NCBI GenBank assembly: GCA_018712985.1
Contig: DVGA01000064.1
Span: 1 to 42,374, forward strand
From: Candidatus Scatomorpha intestinavium
Lineage (GTDB): Bacteria; Bacillota; Clostridia; Oscillospirales; Oscillospiraceae
Reading direction: 5' to 3'
Length of the DNA stretch: 42,374 nucleotides
Part shown: positions 1 to 8,745 of the stretch, one piece after another
Layout: every line of letters begins with the position of its first letter
Numbering within the stretch: the first letter of the stretch is position 1
The notes under the pieces: model-generated
Seen by the model: the letters and a program-made list of their open reading frames with translations, nothing else
The model's database searches: none
Told to the model about the DNA's origin: nothing
Program-made: the position numbers and the translations under genes

Positions 1-1554
1 AACGCCATCTGGTTCTCCCCGCTCTACCCCTCGCCGAACGCGGACTTCGGCTACGACGTGGCGGACTACAGGAGCATAAACCCCGAATACGGGGACCTCG
101 ACATATTCAAAAAGGTGCTCGACGGGGCGCACGAGCGCGGTATGCGCGTGTTCACGTACCTTGTCGTGAACCACACGAGCGACGAGCACCCCTGGTTCGT
201 TGCCAGCCGGGACCCGGAGAGCCCCTACAGGGACTACTACTTCTGGCGCGCGCCGCGCAGGGCCCACTCCGGCGCGCTCATGCCGCCGAACAACTGGGAC
301 AGCCTGTTCGAGGGCGAGGCCTGGGAGTACGACCCCTCGAGCGGCGAGTACTACCTGCACATCTTCGCCAAAAAGCAGCCCGACCTGAACCACGACAACC
401 CCGCCGTCCGGCAGGAGGTCAAGGACATCATGCGCTTCTGGCTGGACATGGGCGTGGACGGCTTCCGCGAGGATGTGATAACCTATATCTCCAAAACGCC
501 CGGCCTCCCCTCCGCCAAGGTGAAGCTCCCCGCCGCCACCGGCATGGAGTTTTACGACAACGGACCGAAGATCCACGAATACCTCGCCGAATACCGCGCC
601 GTGGCAGAGGAGTACGACTGCATGCTCCTCGGCGAGGGGCCGCGCATGAAGCCGGAGACCGCCCTCGGCTATCTCGAGAGCGGTGAGCTCGACCTCATGT
701 TCAACTTCGAGCACATGGAGGCCGACTGCTTCATGACGGACTTCCTCCAGCGCCCCTTCAGCCTGAAAAAGCTCAAGCGCGCCTTCAGCAAATGGCAGGA
801 CGCGCTGAACGGCCGCGCGTGGAACACGCTCTATATAGAAAACCACGACCACCCGCGCGTGATAAGCCGCTACGGCAGCGAGCGCTTCCGCACCGAGAGC
901 GGCAAAATGCTCGCGGCCTGCTACATGCTCCAGCAGGGCACGGCCTTCGTCTATCAGGGCCAGGAGATAGGCATGACGAACCTCCGCCTGCCGAGGACGG
1001 ACATGTACGTGGACGTGATGCTGAAAAACAACTGCCGCATCGCCTCGAAATACCTCCCGCGCTCAAAGGTGCTCTCGCTCGCGCAGCGCTCCTGCCGCGA
1101 CTCGGCGAGGACGCCCATGCAGTGGTCGGCGGAGCCCTTCGCCGGCTTCTCCACCGTCCGCCCCTGGTTCTATGTGAACGAGAACTACCACGAGGTGAAC
1201 GCCGCCGCGGAGGAGGCGGACCCCAACTCCCTCCTGAACTTCTACCGCGCGCTCATAGCCTTCAAGCGCTCGGACGCCGCCGCGATCTACGGCAGCTACG
1301 CCGAATACTGCCAGCAGAGCAATAATTTCTACGTCTACTCCCGCGAGTACGAGGGCGAAACGCTGCTCGTCATCTGCTCCTTCTCGGACAAGGAGCAGTA
1401 TTTCACGGCGCCGGCGGGCTTCGACCTCGCCTCCGGCGAGCTGATATTCAAAAACTACGAGCTGAACGTGGTGGTGGGGAACGCCTTCACCTCCCGCCCC
1501 TACGAGCTCAGGGTCTACCGCTTCAACGCAGAAAGGAAGGAGGAACGGCTGTGA
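1..1554 (+). CDS. GH13 alpha-glucosidase (oligo-1,6-glucosidase type), 5' end outside window
   Basis: The reading frame is open from base 1, so the N-terminus lies upstream; the GTG at 58 is internal, because the preceding codons already encode the conserved beta-strand motif AIWFSPLYPSPNADFGYD. GH13 hallmarks follow in order: VVNHTSDEHPWF, then GVDGFREDV with the nucleophile Asp at 472-474, LLGEGP with the acid/base Glu at 634-636, and ENHDHPR with the third Asp at 847-849. DGFR-DV and NHD-PR are typical of the oligo-1,6-glucosidase/alpha-glucosidase subgroup (trehalose-6-phosphate hydrolase is a close relative). There is no sign of secretion in the visible part, so it probably releases glucose from imported malto- or isomalto-oligosaccharides in the cytoplasm. 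Its stop overlaps the next start by 4 bases (GTGA). Family sure; exact substrate not. Confidence 0.93.
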   Translation, partial: NAIWFSPLYPSPNADFGYDVADYRSINPEYGDLDIFKKVLDGAHERGMRVFTYLVVNHTSDEHPWFVASRDPESPYRDYYFWRAPRRAHSGALMPPNNWDSLFEGEAWEYDPSSGEYYLHIFAKKQPDLNHDNPAVRQEVKDIMRFWLDMGVDGFREDVITYISKTPGLPSAKVKLPAATGMEFYDNGPKIHEYLAEYRAVAEEYDCMLLGEGPRMKPETALGYLESGELDLMFNFEHMEADCFMTDFLQRPFSLKKLKRAFSKWQDALNGRAWNTLYIENHDHPRVISRYGSERFRTESGKMLAACYMLQQGTAFVYQGQEIGMTNLRLPRTDMYVDVMLKNNCRIASKYLPRSKVLSLAQRSCRDSARTPMQWSAEPFAGFSTVRPWFYVNENYHEVNAAAEEADPNSLLNFYRALIAFKRSDAAAIYGSYAEYCQQSNNFYVYSREYEGETLLVICSFSDKEQYFTAPAGFDLASGELIFKNYELNVVVGNAFTSRPYELRVYRFNAERKEERL

Positions 1555-2459
1555 AAAAGCCCGCGCTCGTCGTAATGGCCGCCGGCCTCGGCAGCCGCTA
1601 CGGCGGATTGAAGCAGCTCGACCCGGTGGGAGCCCACGGCGAGCTCATAATCGACTACTCCCTCTACGACGCCCTCAGAGCCGGCTTTGAAACCGTGGCC
1701 TTCGTCGTCAGGCCCGGCGCTGCTGAGGATTTCCACGAGGCCATCGGCCGCCGCGTCGGCGGCCATATGGAGGTAAAATACTGCGAGCAGTCCCTCTCCG
1801 ACATACCCGGTCCCTTCTCCGTGCCGGAGGGGCGGGTGAAGCCCTGGGGCACCTGCCACGCGGTGCTTGCCGCCAGGCACGCGGTGGACGGCCCCTTCGC
1901 CGTCATAAACGCGGACGACTATTACGGCCCGTCCGGCTTCGCCGCGATATACCGCTTCCTGACGGAGAACACCTCCCCAGGCAGCTGCTGCATGGCCGGC
2001 TACCGCCTTGAGAACACGGTGACGGAGCACGGCTCCGTGGCCCGCGGCGTCTGTGAGACGGACGGCAGCGGCGCCCTCGTCAGCATAACGGAGCGCACCA
2101 GCATCACCCGCCGCGCGGAGGGTATCTGCTATGAGGAAGGCGGCGTGTTTCATCCCCTTCCGGCGGACACGGTTGTTTCTATGAACTTCTGGGGCTTCCA
2201 GCGCGGTTTCATGGACGCGGCGTGGGAGCGCTTCCCCGCCTTCCTCGAACGCGCCGCGCGCGAAAATCCGCTGAAGGCCGAATATTTCCTCCCCTCAGTG
2301 GTGGAGGAGCTGCTGAGCGAGGGACTCGCCTCCGTCCGCGTCCTCACCACGCCGGACCGCTGGTTCGGCGTCACTTACCGGGAGGATAAGCCCGCCGTCG
2401 TTTCCGCGCTTGCCGCCCTGACGGCTTCAGGGCTGTACCCCGGGCGGCTCTGGGCCTGA
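1551..2459 (+). CDS. Sugar-phosphate nucleotidyltransferase (NTP_transferase family)
   Basis: A 302-residue protein that opens with the nucleotidyltransferase P-loop-like signature AAGLGSRYGGLKQLDP (residues about 11-26) and has the metal-binding acidic motif INADDYYG near residue 120. The family joins an NTP to a sugar-1-phosphate to give an NDP-sugar. The length is that of single-domain UDP-glucose or dTDP-glucose pyrophosphorylase-like enzymes, without the C-terminal beta-helix of GlmU. The GTG start overlaps the upstream glucosidase stop and has a GGAGG ribosome site about 9 bases before it, so the two are translationally coupled. The pairing suggests glucose from oligosaccharides is routed to an activated sugar, but base and sugar specificity cannot be read from the sequence. 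An intrinsic terminator follows. Confidence 0.85.
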   Translation: MKKPALVVMAAGLGSRYGGLKQLDPVGAHGELIIDYSLYDALRAGFETVAFVVRPGAAEDFHEAIGRRVGGHMEVKYCEQSLSDIPGPFSVPEGRVKPWGTCHAVLAARHAVDGPFAVINADDYYGPSGFAAIYRFLTENTSPGSCCMAGYRLENTVTEHGSVARGVCETDGSGALVSITERTSITRRAEGICYEEGGVFHPLPADTVVSMNFWGFQRGFMDAAWERFPAFLERAARENPLKAEYFLPSVVEELLSEGLASVRVLTTPDRWFGVTYREDKPAVVSALAALTASGLYPGRLWA

Positions 2460-2513
2460 CAGGCCGCCGCAGCACCGCCGAATTACCGCTGTTTCCCCGC
2501 CTAAAAACGTCCG

Positions 2514-2557
2514 CGCCCCGGGGAGTTCCGAGAGGGAACTCCCCGGGGCGTTTCGCC
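2514..2557 (+). terminator. Intrinsic terminator after the glucosidase-nucleotidyltransferase pair
   Basis: A perfect 16-bp inverted repeat (2514-2529 and 2535-2550) with a 5-base loop, preceded by an A-rich stretch and followed by TTTCGCCCTTTT. It closes the upstream operon and isolates the promoter at 2744. Confidence 0.88.
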
Positions 2558-2743
2558 CTTTTGCCCCCGTTTTGTTATGAAAAATCGGGAAACTGTTTTC
2601 TTTAGTGCAGAGTATCAAGCGGCGTATAAAAACATAATTTTTCTATTATTTAGAAATTTTAACGTATAATATGCACAATTTGTAGATATATATCTTGTCA
2701 TAATTGTTGGTATCGCCATGTATATTGCTTTCTCATTTTCGTG
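2558..2743. other. AT-rich intergenic stretch upstream of the maltodextrin operon
   Basis: This stretch is far more AT-rich than the surrounding GC-rich genes. It holds a TATAAT at 2665-2670 with no convincing -35 box and a perfect 12-base palindrome AGATATATATCT at 2684-2695. No gene is seen. It most likely serves as upstream promoter or regulator-binding DNA for the operon starting at 2817. Confidence 0.45.
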
Positions 2744-2772
2744 TTGACGCTCCAATTCGCCGATGCTAATAT
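2744..2772 (+). promoter_or_regulatory. Sigma-A type promoter of the starch-binding/maltodextrin operon
   Basis: TTGACG (2744-2749), a 17-base spacer and TAATAT (2767-2772). Each box is one base from consensus. The first gene's ribosome site GGAGGT (2805-2810) and ATG (2817) follow, leaving a short leader. Confidence 0.82.
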
Positions 2773-2816
2773 TGCCTCAGAGACGTTAAAAAACCACATG
2801 GAATGGAGGTCAAAAC

Positions 2817-3938
2817 ATGAAAAAAATAACCGCAACCCTCCTCGCCCTCCTGATGATTGCCTGCCTCGGCACAGCGGCCGCGGCGGATTCAGGGGACGCG
2901 GAAATGGTCACCGTCCTCGCCGACGTGCCGGACGGCTGGGAAAACCCCTGCGTATGGGCCTGGGCGGACGACGGCACGAACGCCTTTGCTGCCTGGCCGG
3001 GCGAGGCGATGGAGCCCCTCGGCGACAGCGGCTGGTACTACATATATGTCCCGGCCTTTGTCCAGAACGTCATAATCAGCGCCAACGAGGCGTCCGTACA
3101 GACGGCCGGCGACACGGTCGAGGCCGGGCGCGAGGTATGGATATCCGTGGCGGACGACCTTACAACAACCGTGAGCTACGACGCGCAGGCCGACGTTGAG
3201 ATACCCGAATATGTCGAGACCTTCGCCGTACACGCCTACGTCCCCCTCGAGTGGGAGAGTGTGAGCGTTTCTGCCGACGGCGCCGAAAAACAGATGACCG
3301 GCGGCGAGGACGGCTGGTTCACGGCGAGTTTGCCCGTTACCGCCTCCTCCATTGTGCTCAGCGGCAACGGCGGCGAGGCCTCGACCGAGGCCATCTCAAT
3401 CGACCCGCAGGAGGTCTGGGTGACGGTGTACAACGACCTGACTTACGAGGTCAGCTATGAGGACCCCGATGCTCCGGACGCCGAGCCCATCACCGTCTAT
3501 GCTCAGGTGCCCGCCGACTGGGCCGGCCCGTGCTGCTGGGCCTGGTCCGCACCGGACGGCACCAATGCCTTCTCCGCCTGGCCCGGCGAGGCCATGGCCG
3601 AGGGCGATGACGGCTGGTACTCCATCGAGGTCCCCGGCTGGATTAACTCCATAATCATCAACGCGAACGAGGGCAGCGTCCAGACCACCGACATCTCCGT
3701 CGAGGTCGGGCAGGATGTCTGGATAACCGTCGCGGACGCCGAAAATGCCGCCGTCAGCTACGAACAGCCGGCCGGCGATGCCGCTGAGGCCACCCCCGAG
3801 CCCGAAGCGAGCGAGGCCCCGGCCGAGACCGCCGGTGACAGCGGCGGAAGCAGCGCCGTCGTCTGGATCGTGGTCATCGTCGTGATAGTCGCGGTCATCG
3901 CAGTGGCGGTTGTGGTGAGCAAGAAGAAAAAGAAGTAA
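2817..3938 (+). CDS. Membrane-anchored surface protein with three starch-binding (CBM26-like) repeats
   Basis: A 373-residue protein: signal peptide (about 1-23), three repeats of about 80-90 residues (30-121, 135-214, 224-315), an acidic Pro/Glu/Ala linker (318-345), one hydrophobic membrane span (347-367) and a KKKKK tail. That is a type I, cell-surface topology. Repeats 1 and 3 share WAW, TNAF-AWPGEAM, a GWY strand and a VQT-D segment, which resembles CBM25/CBM26 starch-binding modules. Repeat 2 keeps the fold-like spacing but lacks the WAW and WPG tryptophans and may only be a spacer. No catalytic domain is present. It is first in the operon with the maltodextrin importer, which suggests it holds starch or maltodextrin next to the transporter. 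GGAGGT lies 6 bases before the ATG. Domain family assigned by motif, not by alignment. Confidence 0.8.
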   Translation: MKKITATLLALLMIACLGTAAAADSGDAEMVTVLADVPDGWENPCVWAWADDGTNAFAAWPGEAMEPLGDSGWYYIYVPAFVQNVIISANEASVQTAGDTVEAGREVWISVADDLTTTVSYDAQADVEIPEYVETFAVHAYVPLEWESVSVSADGAEKQMTGGEDGWFTASLPVTASSIVLSGNGGEASTEAISIDPQEVWVTVYNDLTYEVSYEDPDAPDAEPITVYAQVPADWAGPCCWAWSAPDGTNAFSAWPGEAMAEGDDGWYSIEVPGWINSIIINANEGSVQTTDISVEVGQDVWITVADAENAAVSYEQPAGDAAEATPEPEASEAPAETAGDSGGSSAVVWIVVIVVIVAVIAVAVVVSKKKKK

Positions 3939-3970
3939 CTTTTTTGGCGTTTTCCTGTCACACTCAAAGA

Positions 3971-3997
3971 GGGCGGGCGTGCCTTGCGCGCCCGCCC
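3971..3997 (+). promoter_or_regulatory. Intra-operon stem-loop between surface protein and binding-protein genes
   Basis: A 9-bp GC-only stem (3971-3979 with 3989-3997) and a 9-base loop, without a T-run. Hairpins of this kind between ABC operon genes usually protect the 3' end of upstream mRNA or tune relative expression; full termination is not expected. Confidence 0.5.
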
Positions 3998-4021
3998 GGC
4001 GGTAATTTTAGGAGGCATTGT

Positions 4022-5221
4022 ATGAAAAAACTGCTTTCGCTCCTGCTCGCGGCGACAATGGTATTCGCCCTTTCCGCCTGCGGGGCGCAGGAGGTGGACA
4101 CGGACAGCATCGTGATATGGCACGACAAGGAGGACGCAGTGGCGGAGGTGCTGCAGAACTACCTGAACGAGGCGCTGCCCGAGCTGAACATCACGCTCGA
4201 GAAAAAGACGAGCCTGACCGACTCGCTCAAGCTGGTGGGCAACGACCCGTCGAGCGCGCCGGACATGTTCATCTTCGCGCACGACAAAATAGGCGTGTTC
4301 GCCGAAATGGGCATACTCGCGCCCATCGAGGAGCTCCTGCCCGAGGGCGAGCTCGCAAACTACCTTGAAATGACCACCGAGGCCGCGACTTACAAGGGCA
4401 CGGTCTATCAGCTTCCGCTCTATTTTGAGACGCTGCTCTTCATGTACAACCGGCGCTATATGACCGACGACATGGTCCCCTCCACCACCGAGGAGCTCTA
4501 CTCCTACATGGAGGCCAACACCGGCCGCGACCGCTACGGCTTTGTGGAGCAGCACTCCACAGCCTACTACTCCGCGGCGTGGATACACGGCTTCGGCGGG
4601 GAGATAATCAGCGCGGACGGCGTGCCGTTCCCCGACGCGGACGCGGTGAAGGAGGCGCTGCGCTACCATCTGAAGTTCGTGCAGCTCATGCCGGGCGAGA
4701 CGGAGTACTCCACCGTGAACACCCTCTTCCTCGAGGGCAAGGCAGACTCGACCATCGGCGGGCCGTGGATGGTGCCGAGCGCGCGCGACGCGGGCATAGA
4801 CCTCGGCATAGCGCCTATGCCGACGGTGGACGAGACGGGAGAGCCGCTCGCGCCGTACTCCGGCGTGCAGGGCGTGCATGTGCTCACATTCGCCGCCGAG
4901 GACAAACCCGACTCCGTAAAGGCGGTGCTTGAGGCGCTCTGCGCGCCGGAGGTCGGGATAGAGCTCGCCCTCGCAAGCGGCTGCGCCCCGGCGAGGGCCG
5001 AGTGCTACGACGACGAATCTGTTGCCAACGACGAGCTCGTGCAGGCCATGCGCTCCACGGCTGAGATCGCCGTGCCCATGCCGAACATCCCCGAAATGGA
5101 CGTCATGTGGACGGTGATGAGCACCCTCCTGACGGACGTGAACCTCTCCGGACGCGACGTGGACGAGAGCTTCGACTCCGCGCTCTCAAACGCCGAGAGC
5201 CTCATCGCCAACATGCAGTGA
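4022..5221 (+). CDS. Maltodextrin-type ABC transporter substrate-binding lipoprotein
   Basis: The family 1 extracellular solute-binding protein that feeds the two permeases encoded directly downstream. The start is the ATG at 4022, which has AGGAGG at 4010-4015; an in-frame upstream ATG at 3944 would add 26 residues of non-signal sequence across the intergenic hairpin. The 399-residue product begins MKKLLSLLL and has the lipobox LSAC, so it should be lipid-anchored outside the membrane. The mature part has the two-lobe features of MalE-like proteins: IVIWHDKED, the segment APDMFIFAHDKIG, a GGPW motif, and a C-terminal helical region. The context (starch-binding protein before it, neopullulanase after it) points to maltodextrins as substrate. 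The exact chain length preferred is not visible. Confidence 0.9.
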   Translation: MKKLLSLLLAATMVFALSACGAQEVDTDSIVIWHDKEDAVAEVLQNYLNEALPELNITLEKKTSLTDSLKLVGNDPSSAPDMFIFAHDKIGVFAEMGILAPIEELLPEGELANYLEMTTEAATYKGTVYQLPLYFETLLFMYNRRYMTDDMVPSTTEELYSYMEANTGRDRYGFVEQHSTAYYSAAWIHGFGGEIISADGVPFPDADAVKEALRYHLKFVQLMPGETEYSTVNTLFLEGKADSTIGGPWMVPSARDAGIDLGIAPMPTVDETGEPLAPYSGVQGVHVLTFAAEDKPDSVKAVLEALCAPEVGIELALASGCAPARAECYDDESVANDELVQAMRSTAEIAVPMPNIPEMDVMWTVMSTLLTDVNLSGRDVDESFDSALSNAESLIANMQ

Positions 5222-5223
5222 CC

Positions 5224-6117
5224 ATGAAGAAACGCACAAAAAGCATACTGAAAAGCTACCTCGTATCCGGCCCCTCGCTGCTGCTCATCGCGCTCATAGT
5301 CGTATTCCCGATACTCTACACCTTTTTCATCTCGCTCACGAACATGAGCGTCTACCACTGGTTCGACTTCACTGTCATCGGCCTCGACAACTATTGGCGC
5401 GCGCTCTTCGTGTTCGACTCCGGTTTCCTCTCCGCTCTGCTGGCCACCGTGCTGTGGACGGCCGTGAACATGGTCATACAGCTCGTCATAGCCTTCGTGC
5501 TCGCGAGTCTGCTGAACGTGAAAAAGCTCCGGCTGCGCAAGCTCTATAAGACGCTTTTGATGTTCCCCTGGGCGATGCCGGGCTATGTGTCCATCCTGCT
5601 CTGGAAGACCGGCATGTTCAACAGCGAGTTCGGCCTCCTCAACCAGTGGATGGAGGCGCTCGGGCACGAGGCCGTGCGCTGGCTCTCCACCGACGTGTCG
5701 GCCTTCATCTGTTGCACGGTCGTGAACCTCTGGCTCGCGCTGCCCTTCATGATAATGATAATGGACGGAGCGCTGCAGAGCATCGACTCGAGCTACTACG
5801 AGAGCGCGCTGCTCGACGGGGCAAGCTGGCTCGAGCGCACGAGATATATCACCATCCCGTCCATAAAGCCCATCATCGCCCCGGCGGTGATAATCACGGT
5901 GTTCACCACCTTCAAGCAGTTCGACGTGGTCTATCTGCTCACGCAGCAGATGGGCGCGCGGACGGGCTCGAATTTCCACACGATACTGACCTACGCCTAT
6001 GAAAACGCCTTCGTGACGAACAACTACGGCTACAGCTCGGCCATATCGATCATCATATTCCTGCTTATGCTCGCCTTTTCGGCGCGCTTCAAGCTGGCTG
6101 GGGAGGAGACGCCATGA
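5224..6117 (+). CDS. Maltodextrin ABC transporter permease, MalF-like
   Basis: A 297-residue integral membrane protein with about six membrane spans, the first just after a basic N-terminus (MKKRTKSILKSY). The cytoplasmic EAA loop that docks the ATPase is visible as YESALLDGASWLERTRYITI followed by P-S-I-K-P. The ATG two bases after the binding-protein stop was chosen over in-frame upstream codons that lie inside that gene. The stop overlaps the next gene's ATG by 4 bases. As in many Gram-positive sugar importers, no ATPase gene is in this operon; a shared MsmK/MalK-type ATPase encoded elsewhere is the likely partner. Confidence 0.93.
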   Translation: MKKRTKSILKSYLVSGPSLLLIALIVVFPILYTFFISLTNMSVYHWFDFTVIGLDNYWRALFVFDSGFLSALLATVLWTAVNMVIQLVIAFVLASLLNVKKLRLRKLYKTLLMFPWAMPGYVSILLWKTGMFNSEFGLLNQWMEALGHEAVRWLSTDVSAFICCTVVNLWLALPFMIMIMDGALQSIDSSYYESALLDGASWLERTRYITIPSIKPIIAPAVIITVFTTFKQFDVVYLLTQQMGARTGSNFHTILTYAYENAFVTNNYGYSSAISIIIFLLMLAFSARFKLAGEETP

Positions 6118-6956
6118 AAAAGCGCACACGAGAGCGCATCGGCCTCACGGCGCTGAACGTCTTTTTCATCGCCGTCTGCTTCGTGACGCTCATACCCATA
6201 CTTTACGCGCTGAGCGTGTCCTTCTCCGGGACGAACTCGCTTCTGAGCTCGGATTTTTCCTTCATACCCAGAGACTTCACGCTCGACAATTACATCGCGG
6301 TGTTCACCGGCGAGGACATCATGACCTGGTTCGGCAACAGCATCGTGCTTGCGGCGGCCACGGTGGCGATCTCCCTCCTCGTGAGCGTGCCGGCGGCGTA
6401 CTGCTTTTCCCGCCGGCGCTTCCCGGGCCGGAAGCTCGTGCTCCGCTGGCTGGTGCTTTTGAACTCCTTCCCCGCCATCCTCAGCATGTTCGCCGTGTAC
6501 CGGCTTTTGCAGCCGATGGGGCTCATCAACCACCGGCTGGGCCTGATCATAGTCTACACGGGCACGATGGCGGTGTTCTCGCTCTGGAACATGAAGGGTT
6601 ATTTTGACACCATACCCCTGGACATCGAGGAGGCCGCGCGCATCGACGGCGCGACGGATCTGCAGGTCGTCACGCGCATCGTGATGCCCCTCGCCAAGCC
6701 GAGCGTGATAGTAACGGCGCTGATGGTGCTCATCTACGTCTGGAACGAATACATTTACGCCACGACCTTCATGACCGGCGAGGCGAACTACACCCTCGCC
6801 GCCGGGCTCTACGCCCTGCAGGCCACGGAGATGAGCGGGAGCTGGCCCATATTCGCCGCGGCGAGCATAGTCGTGTCCCTGCCCGTGCTGATAATCTTCT
6901 TCCTCTGCCAGAAGCACATGACTTCCGGCCTGACGGCGGGAGGTGTGAAGGGATGA
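6114..6956 (+). CDS. Maltodextrin ABC transporter permease, MalG-like
   Basis: A 280-residue partner permease with about six membrane spans and a textbook EAA loop (EEAARIDGATDLQVVTRIV followed by MPLAKP) near residues 170-195. It forms the heterodimeric channel with the preceding MalF-like protein. It overlaps its neighbours by ATGA at both ends, which shows tight translational coupling from permease to permease to amylase. The C-terminal QKHMTSGLTAGGVKG tail is characteristic of MalG-family proteins. Confidence 0.94.
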   Translation: MKKRTRERIGLTALNVFFIAVCFVTLIPILYALSVSFSGTNSLLSSDFSFIPRDFTLDNYIAVFTGEDIMTWFGNSIVLAAATVAISLLVSVPAAYCFSRRRFPGRKLVLRWLVLLNSFPAILSMFAVYRLLQPMGLINHRLGLIIVYTGTMAVFSLWNMKGYFDTIPLDIEEAARIDGATDLQVVTRIVMPLAKPSVIVTALMVLIYVWNEYIYATTFMTGEANYTLAAGLYALQATEMSGSWPIFAAASIVVSLPVLIIFFLCQKHMTSGLTAGGVKG

Positions 6957-8671
6957 ACCTTTCCGCGGTGCTGCACCTGCCCATGAGCGAATACTGCCAC
7001 GGCACGGACGAGACGCACATAGCTTACCGCCTGCGCTGCGCGCGCGGGGATCTCGAGCGCGTGACGCTCTCCTACGGCGACACCGCCTGCCGCGTGACGC
7101 CGATCATCTTCACGTCCGTGGAGATGGAGCTCGCGGCGAGCGACGAATACCACGACTACTGGCAGGTGGTCGTGGAGAGCGAATACAACCGCGTGTATTA
7201 CTATTTCACGCTCCGCGGCGCGGACGGGGACTGGACCTACTACTACGGCGATGTCTTCACAAAATCGCTCGTGGACGACCGCTCCGAGTACTTCAAGCTG
7301 CCCTTCAACCACCGCGCGGACATCGCGCGCGTGCCGGACTGGGTCCACGACGCCGTGGTGTACAACATTTTCCCGGACAGCTTCGCCTCCGGGGAGGGGG
7401 CCATCTCCGGCGAGGGGGCCGAACTCACCTATGACGGGCAGAGCGTCCGCGGCCGCCTCGGCGGCACGCTTGCCGGCGTGGCGGCGAACGCGGAGTACAT
7501 ACGCTCCATGGGCTTCAACTGCGTGTACCTAAACCCCATCTTCGCCGCCGGCGAATATCACAAGTACGACACCATAGACTACATGCACGTCGACCCCTGC
7601 TTCGGCGGGGACGAGGCGTTCCGCGCCATGGTGGACGCCCTGCACGCCAGGGGCATCCGCGTTATAATCGACGGCGTGTTCAACCACTGCGGCTGGCACT
7701 TCCGCGCCTTTGAGGACGTGATAGCAAACCAGGAGCGCTCGCGCTGCCGCTCGTGGTTTTACGGCCTGAGCTTCCCCGTGGAGCGCCCGGAGGACCGGGA
7801 GGCCTATCCCACGTATTCCTGCTACGCCTATGAGCGCATGATGCCGAAGCTGGACACGGCGAACAGCGAGGTCCGGGACTACCTCTGCTCCGTGGGCCGG
7901 CACTGGGTGCAGGAGTTCGGCATAGACGGCTGGCGGCTCGATGTGGCCAGCGAGGTGGACGACGGCTTCTGGCGGGCCTTCCGCAGCGCCGTAAAGGCCG
8001 TAAATCCCGACGTCCTGCTCGTCGGCGAGGTGTGGGAGACCGCGCGGCACTGGCTGGGCGGGGACATGTTCGACTCCACGATGAACTACGATTTCCGCAA
8101 GCATTGCAGGCTGTTTTTCGCGGAGGGCTCCATCGACGCCATGGCGTTCGCCGGGCGCTGCGCGGACATGCTCATGCGCTACCGGCTGCAAATGCTCCCC
8201 GCGCAGATGAACCTGCTCGACAGCCACGACGTCCCCCGCTTCCTCTCGCTCTGCGGGGGCGACCGGCGGCGCTACAGGCTCGCCGTCCTGTTCGAGATGG
8301 CCTTTGTCGGCATGCCGACGGTTTTCTACGGCGACGAGCTCGGAATAGAGGGCATATCGGAGCTCGACTACCGCGCCCCGATGCCCTGGGGCGGCGGCGA
8401 TGGGGAGCTGCAGGGCTTTTTCCGCCGCGCGATCGCCCTGCGGCACGAGCGCACGGAGCTCCGCCGCGGCAATTTCCGTGTTGTGAGCGCGGAGCGCGGC
8501 AGCGGCCTTTTCGCCTTCGAGCGCCGCTTCGGCGGCGGGAGCGTCACGGTGTGCCTCAACGCCTCGGAGGAAAGAGCGCGCATGCCGGAGATAGGCGGCG
8601 CGCCGCTGTGGGCCGAGGGGCTCGGGGGCGGCGTGCTGGGATCCTTCGGCTTCGCCGTTTTCGGGACATAA
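6953..8671 (+). CDS. GH13 neopullulanase/cyclomaltodextrinase-type alpha-amylase
   Basis: A 572-residue enzyme with no signal peptide, so cytoplasmic. The first 120 or so residues match the N-terminal CBM34-like domain of neopullulanases and cyclomaltodextrinases (LHLPMSEYCHGTDETHIAYR). The TIM-barrel catalytic domain follows: VIIDGVFNHCG, then GIDGWRLDVASE with the nucleophile D330, LLVGEVWE with the acid/base E359, and LLDSHDVPR with D426. The N-domain normally mediates dimerisation and limits the enzyme to short or cyclic oligosaccharides. It would degrade imported maltodextrins or cyclodextrins, and the alpha-glucosidase at the window start could finish the job. Start ATG overlaps the MalG stop. 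Confidence 0.93.
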   Translation: MNLSAVLHLPMSEYCHGTDETHIAYRLRCARGDLERVTLSYGDTACRVTPIIFTSVEMELAASDEYHDYWQVVVESEYNRVYYYFTLRGADGDWTYYYGDVFTKSLVDDRSEYFKLPFNHRADIARVPDWVHDAVVYNIFPDSFASGEGAISGEGAELTYDGQSVRGRLGGTLAGVAANAEYIRSMGFNCVYLNPIFAAGEYHKYDTIDYMHVDPCFGGDEAFRAMVDALHARGIRVIIDGVFNHCGWHFRAFEDVIANQERSRCRSWFYGLSFPVERPEDREAYPTYSCYAYERMMPKLDTANSEVRDYLCSVGRHWVQEFGIDGWRLDVASEVDDGFWRAFRSAVKAVNPDVLLVGEVWETARHWLGGDMFDSTMNYDFRKHCRLFFAEGSIDAMAFAGRCADMLMRYRLQMLPAQMNLLDSHDVPRFLSLCGGDRRRYRLAVLFEMAFVGMPTVFYGDELGIEGISELDYRAPMPWGGGDGELQGFFRRAIALRHERTELRRGNFRVVSAERGSGLFAFERRFGGGSVTVCLNASEERARMPEIGGAPLWAEGLGGGVLGSFGFAVFGT

Positions 8672-8683
8672 GGAAAAAAATTA

Positions 8684-8715
8684 TACCGCCGCGGCAGCCG
8701 CCGCGGTGGTATAAT
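8684..8715 (+). promoter_or_regulatory. Extended -10 promoter overlapped by a GC-rich inverted repeat (lacI-family gene)
   Basis: TGGTATAAT (8707-8715) is a perfect extended -10 with no good -35 box. An inverted repeat, 8684-8695 with 8700-8711 (one mismatch, 4-base spacer), runs into the -10. It could be an autoregulatory operator for the LacI-family protein or a weak hairpin ending the amylase transcript; there is no T-run. Confidence 0.55.
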
Positions 8716-8745
8716 GGCGTAAAGAGGCGAAGGGAGGCTCAAAAC

